Shown here one piece after another: positions 62,707 to 64,000 of a stretch of DNA of 64,000 nt (position 1 is its first letter; each line of letters starts with the position of its first letter). Position numbers and translations under genes: made by a program. The notes under the pieces were generated by a model. The model was not told the origin of the DNA, ran no database searches, and saw nothing but the letters and a program-made list of their open reading frames with translations. This stretch comes from Chloroflexota bacterium (GTDB lineage: Bacteria > Chloroflexota > Anaerolineae > Aggregatilineales > Phototrophicaceae), in NCBI GenBank assembly GCA_013388745.1, contig JACAER010000022.1, positions 62,001 through 126,000 of the forward strand, given 5' to 3'.

Positions 62707-63593
62707 ACCACCGCCTCGCGCTGCACCTGCTCGACCTGCCGGCAAAACGCGGCATACGCGGCGGCATCCAGGGCGGCAAAGCCGTACCAGACCTGATCGA
62801 AGGTCTGGACAATAACGCGCAGCGGCTCATACAAGGTTGGCTGCTGCATGACCTGCCGCAGATGCTCGCGGTTGGTCAACGCCGGGTCATAGCGCAGCAC
62901 GCCGCGTTCATCCAGCGCCAGCAAACACGCCAGATAAACATAACGCAGCGCCGTGCGGTAGTCGCCGGCGTTTTCGGCCAACGCCGCCAGATCGTGCGCC
63001 TGCGCCGCCGTCACCGGCTCCTCGCCATCTAAAGGCGCTTCGACGCTGACGATCTGCGTGCGCAGCCCGCGCCCTATCCACAGCAGCCCGGCGAACACCG
63101 CCGCCGCACCGCCCACCAGCAGCAAAATCTGGCTGAGTTCTGGCGAAAGCAGCGGGAACAGGGGCAGCGTCATGGGCTGCATATCGCTCTCAGCATATTG
63201 AAAACGCGGGTCTTGCAGGATGGAGTCGAGCGCCGCCAGCGCCGCAGCGGCCTCAAGCGCGGCCCCGCCCTGCCGCGCGCGGTAATCCAGCAGCGCGTTG
63301 ACATAAGCGCTCAACTGCGCCAGCGGCGTGTCGCTGTCCAGCAGCCAGCCCATATCCAGCGCCAGCGTTTGCCCGTCTGCCGTGAGCACAGCGCTGAAGC
63401 CCTGCCACAACGTGCGCAGTTCCGCCAGCGTGGAAAGGCGCGCGCTTTCTTCGGCGTTGTCCAGCAGCGCCGCGCTGCGTTCCAACCGTTCCCAGTACTC
63501 ATTTTCGCGCAGCGGCGCCGCCGCCACTGGCAGCCGCCCGCACAACAGCGCCAGCGCGACCAGAGCGCCAACCAGGCACTTCCCCAGACTCAC
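62703..63593 (-). CDS. DUF4129 membrane protein
   Basis: 296 residues from GTG 63593, coupled to the upstream stop (GTGA). A signal peptide (VGALVALALLCGRLPVAAA), helical extracytoplasmic domain, one membrane helix (ILLLVGGAAAVFAGLLWIG) and a cytoplasmic C-terminal domain with the DUF4129 signature YRTALRYVYLACLLALDERG ... TNREHLRQV and FDQVWYGFAALD. Often linked with MoxR and transglutaminase-like proteins. Confidence 0.9.
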   Translation of the reverse strand: MSLGKCLVGALVALALLCGRLPVAAAPLRENEYWERLERSAALLDNAEESARLSTLAELRTLWQGFSAVLTADGQTLALDMGWLLDSDTPLAQLSAYVNALLDYRARQGGAALEAAAALAALDSILQDPRFQYAESDMQPMTLPLFPLLSPELSQILLLVGGAAAVFAGLLWIGRGLRTQIVSVEAPLDGEEPVTAAQAHDLAALAENAGDYRTALRYVYLACLLALDERGVLRYDPALTNREHLRQVMQQPTLYEPLRVIVQTFDQVWYGFAALDAAAYAAFCRQVEQVQREAVV

Positions 63594-64000
63594 ATCAGCC
63601 CACCCGCCGCCGAAAGCAGGCAAAACAGGCCGATAATCAGGCCCATCGAGAGAGCGATCATCATGCCGATATTGCTCAGGTCTTTGCCAGACAAAAACGG
63701 GTCTGTCGGCTGCGGCGAAGCGAGATCGGCGGGGCGCGCATCGGGGTTGCCGCTGCTTTTCAGCGCAATATCGAAGCCTTCGCTGCGCACGCGGGCGTCA
63801 TAATACAGCAGCGTCATGGCGATCGGCAGCACCGGCGCCAGCAGAATCGTCACCAGCGCCTGCAAGACAATCGCGCTCACATCGCCCGCTGTGGTCGAAA
63901 CCGCCGCCGCGTTCTGCGTGAACACCGTGGTCACCACCGCCAGCCCTAAGGCCACCACATAGCTGATGAGCACAACGGCAAGCTGCATCCCGGTAATCGG
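63590..64000 (-). CDS. Integral membrane protein, 5' end outside window
   Basis: The frame stays open to base 64000 (PITG before the ATG at 63988), so this is probably the C-terminal ~136 residues of a larger protein. Three helices are visible, plus TLLYYDARVRSEGFDIAL, a C-terminal signature of multi-helix proteins found upstream of DUF4129 genes, and a short Pro/Asp linker. Its stop overlaps the DUF4129 start. Confidence 0.8.
   Translation of the reverse strand, partial: PITGMQLAVVLISYVVALGLAVVTTVFTQNAAAVSTTAGDVSAIVLQALVTILLAPVLPIAMTLLYYDARVRSEGFDIALKSSGNPDARPADLASPQPTDPFLSGKDLSNIGMMIALSMGLIIGLFCLLSAAGGLM

Overview
The window is a GC-rich bacterial chromosome segment. It looks like a member of Chloroflexota, probably an Anaerolineae-type lineage. 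That placement is inferred from envelope proteins with Pro-Thr 'PTPTPT' linkers, FHA/kinase proteins with thrombospondin-3-like calcium repeats, NatAB-type exporters, mannosyl-3-phosphoglycerate synthase, a T-box regulated pheS, and a DnaB/DnaD/DnaC-like primosome operon. No 16S rRNA gene is present to confirm it. I found no rRNA, tRNA, CRISPR array, complete transposon or prophage.

Layout. 1-8060: the 3' part of an FHA/TSP3 membrane protein, a paralogous Ser/Thr kinase with the same architecture, then a small group with a DUF4157 (eCIS-core) protein, a DUF4832 secreted protein and a PAAR-like protein. 8370-11824: an ABC exporter operon (ATPase plus two permeases) ending in a bidirectional terminator. 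11885-18219: minus-strand genes for a phosphotransferase, MazG-like pyrophosphatase, GT-C-like membrane protein, EF-P, a broken GNAT gene and Rho. 18220-21392: two membrane-anchored proteins, mannosyl-3-phosphoglycerate synthase and an atypical SDR. 21445-26649: minus-strand SH3-type secreted protein, SPFH protein, M20 peptidase and lipoprotein. 26685-32912: a GNAT gene, then a Phe-tRNA synthetase locus with its own promoter and T-box, in which pheS and pheT are separated by an SGNH-like membrane protein and a Uma2 nuclease.

32965-34914 is the least ordinary stretch. A small HTH protein is followed at once by an unrecognised, strongly foldable RNA region with a terminator, a 90-residue orphan protein, a second foldable region, another strong terminator and an HNH endonuclease. 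35064-43403: a good promoter followed by four consecutive secreted or membrane-anchored glycosidase-like paralogues and a CopD-like membrane protein. 43644-47299: GT-C-like protein, RNase Z and O-methyltransferase. 47296-49408: a STAS-like protein and RimO on the minus strand.

50090-54916: a minus-strand replication operon (dnaB, a DnaD-like gene, a tandemly duplicated DnaC-like loader and a GNAT gene), with a DUF151 gene upstream. 55105-60272: L,D-transpeptidase, CoA-type Nudix hydrolase, a long protein-L-isoaspartate methyltransferase, a UPF0200-like kinase and a DUF4349 protein. 60594-64000: a MoxR / DUF4350 / DUF4129 / membrane-protein operon running off the window.

Two dispersed intergenic repeat families were found by eye. 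One is a GC-rich hairpin element with three clear copies and one decayed copy. The other is a 51-nt element with two copies, each just downstream of a minus-strand gene. Coordinates marked as start choices rest on visible ribosome binding sites. All family assignments rest on motif recognition without database searches.
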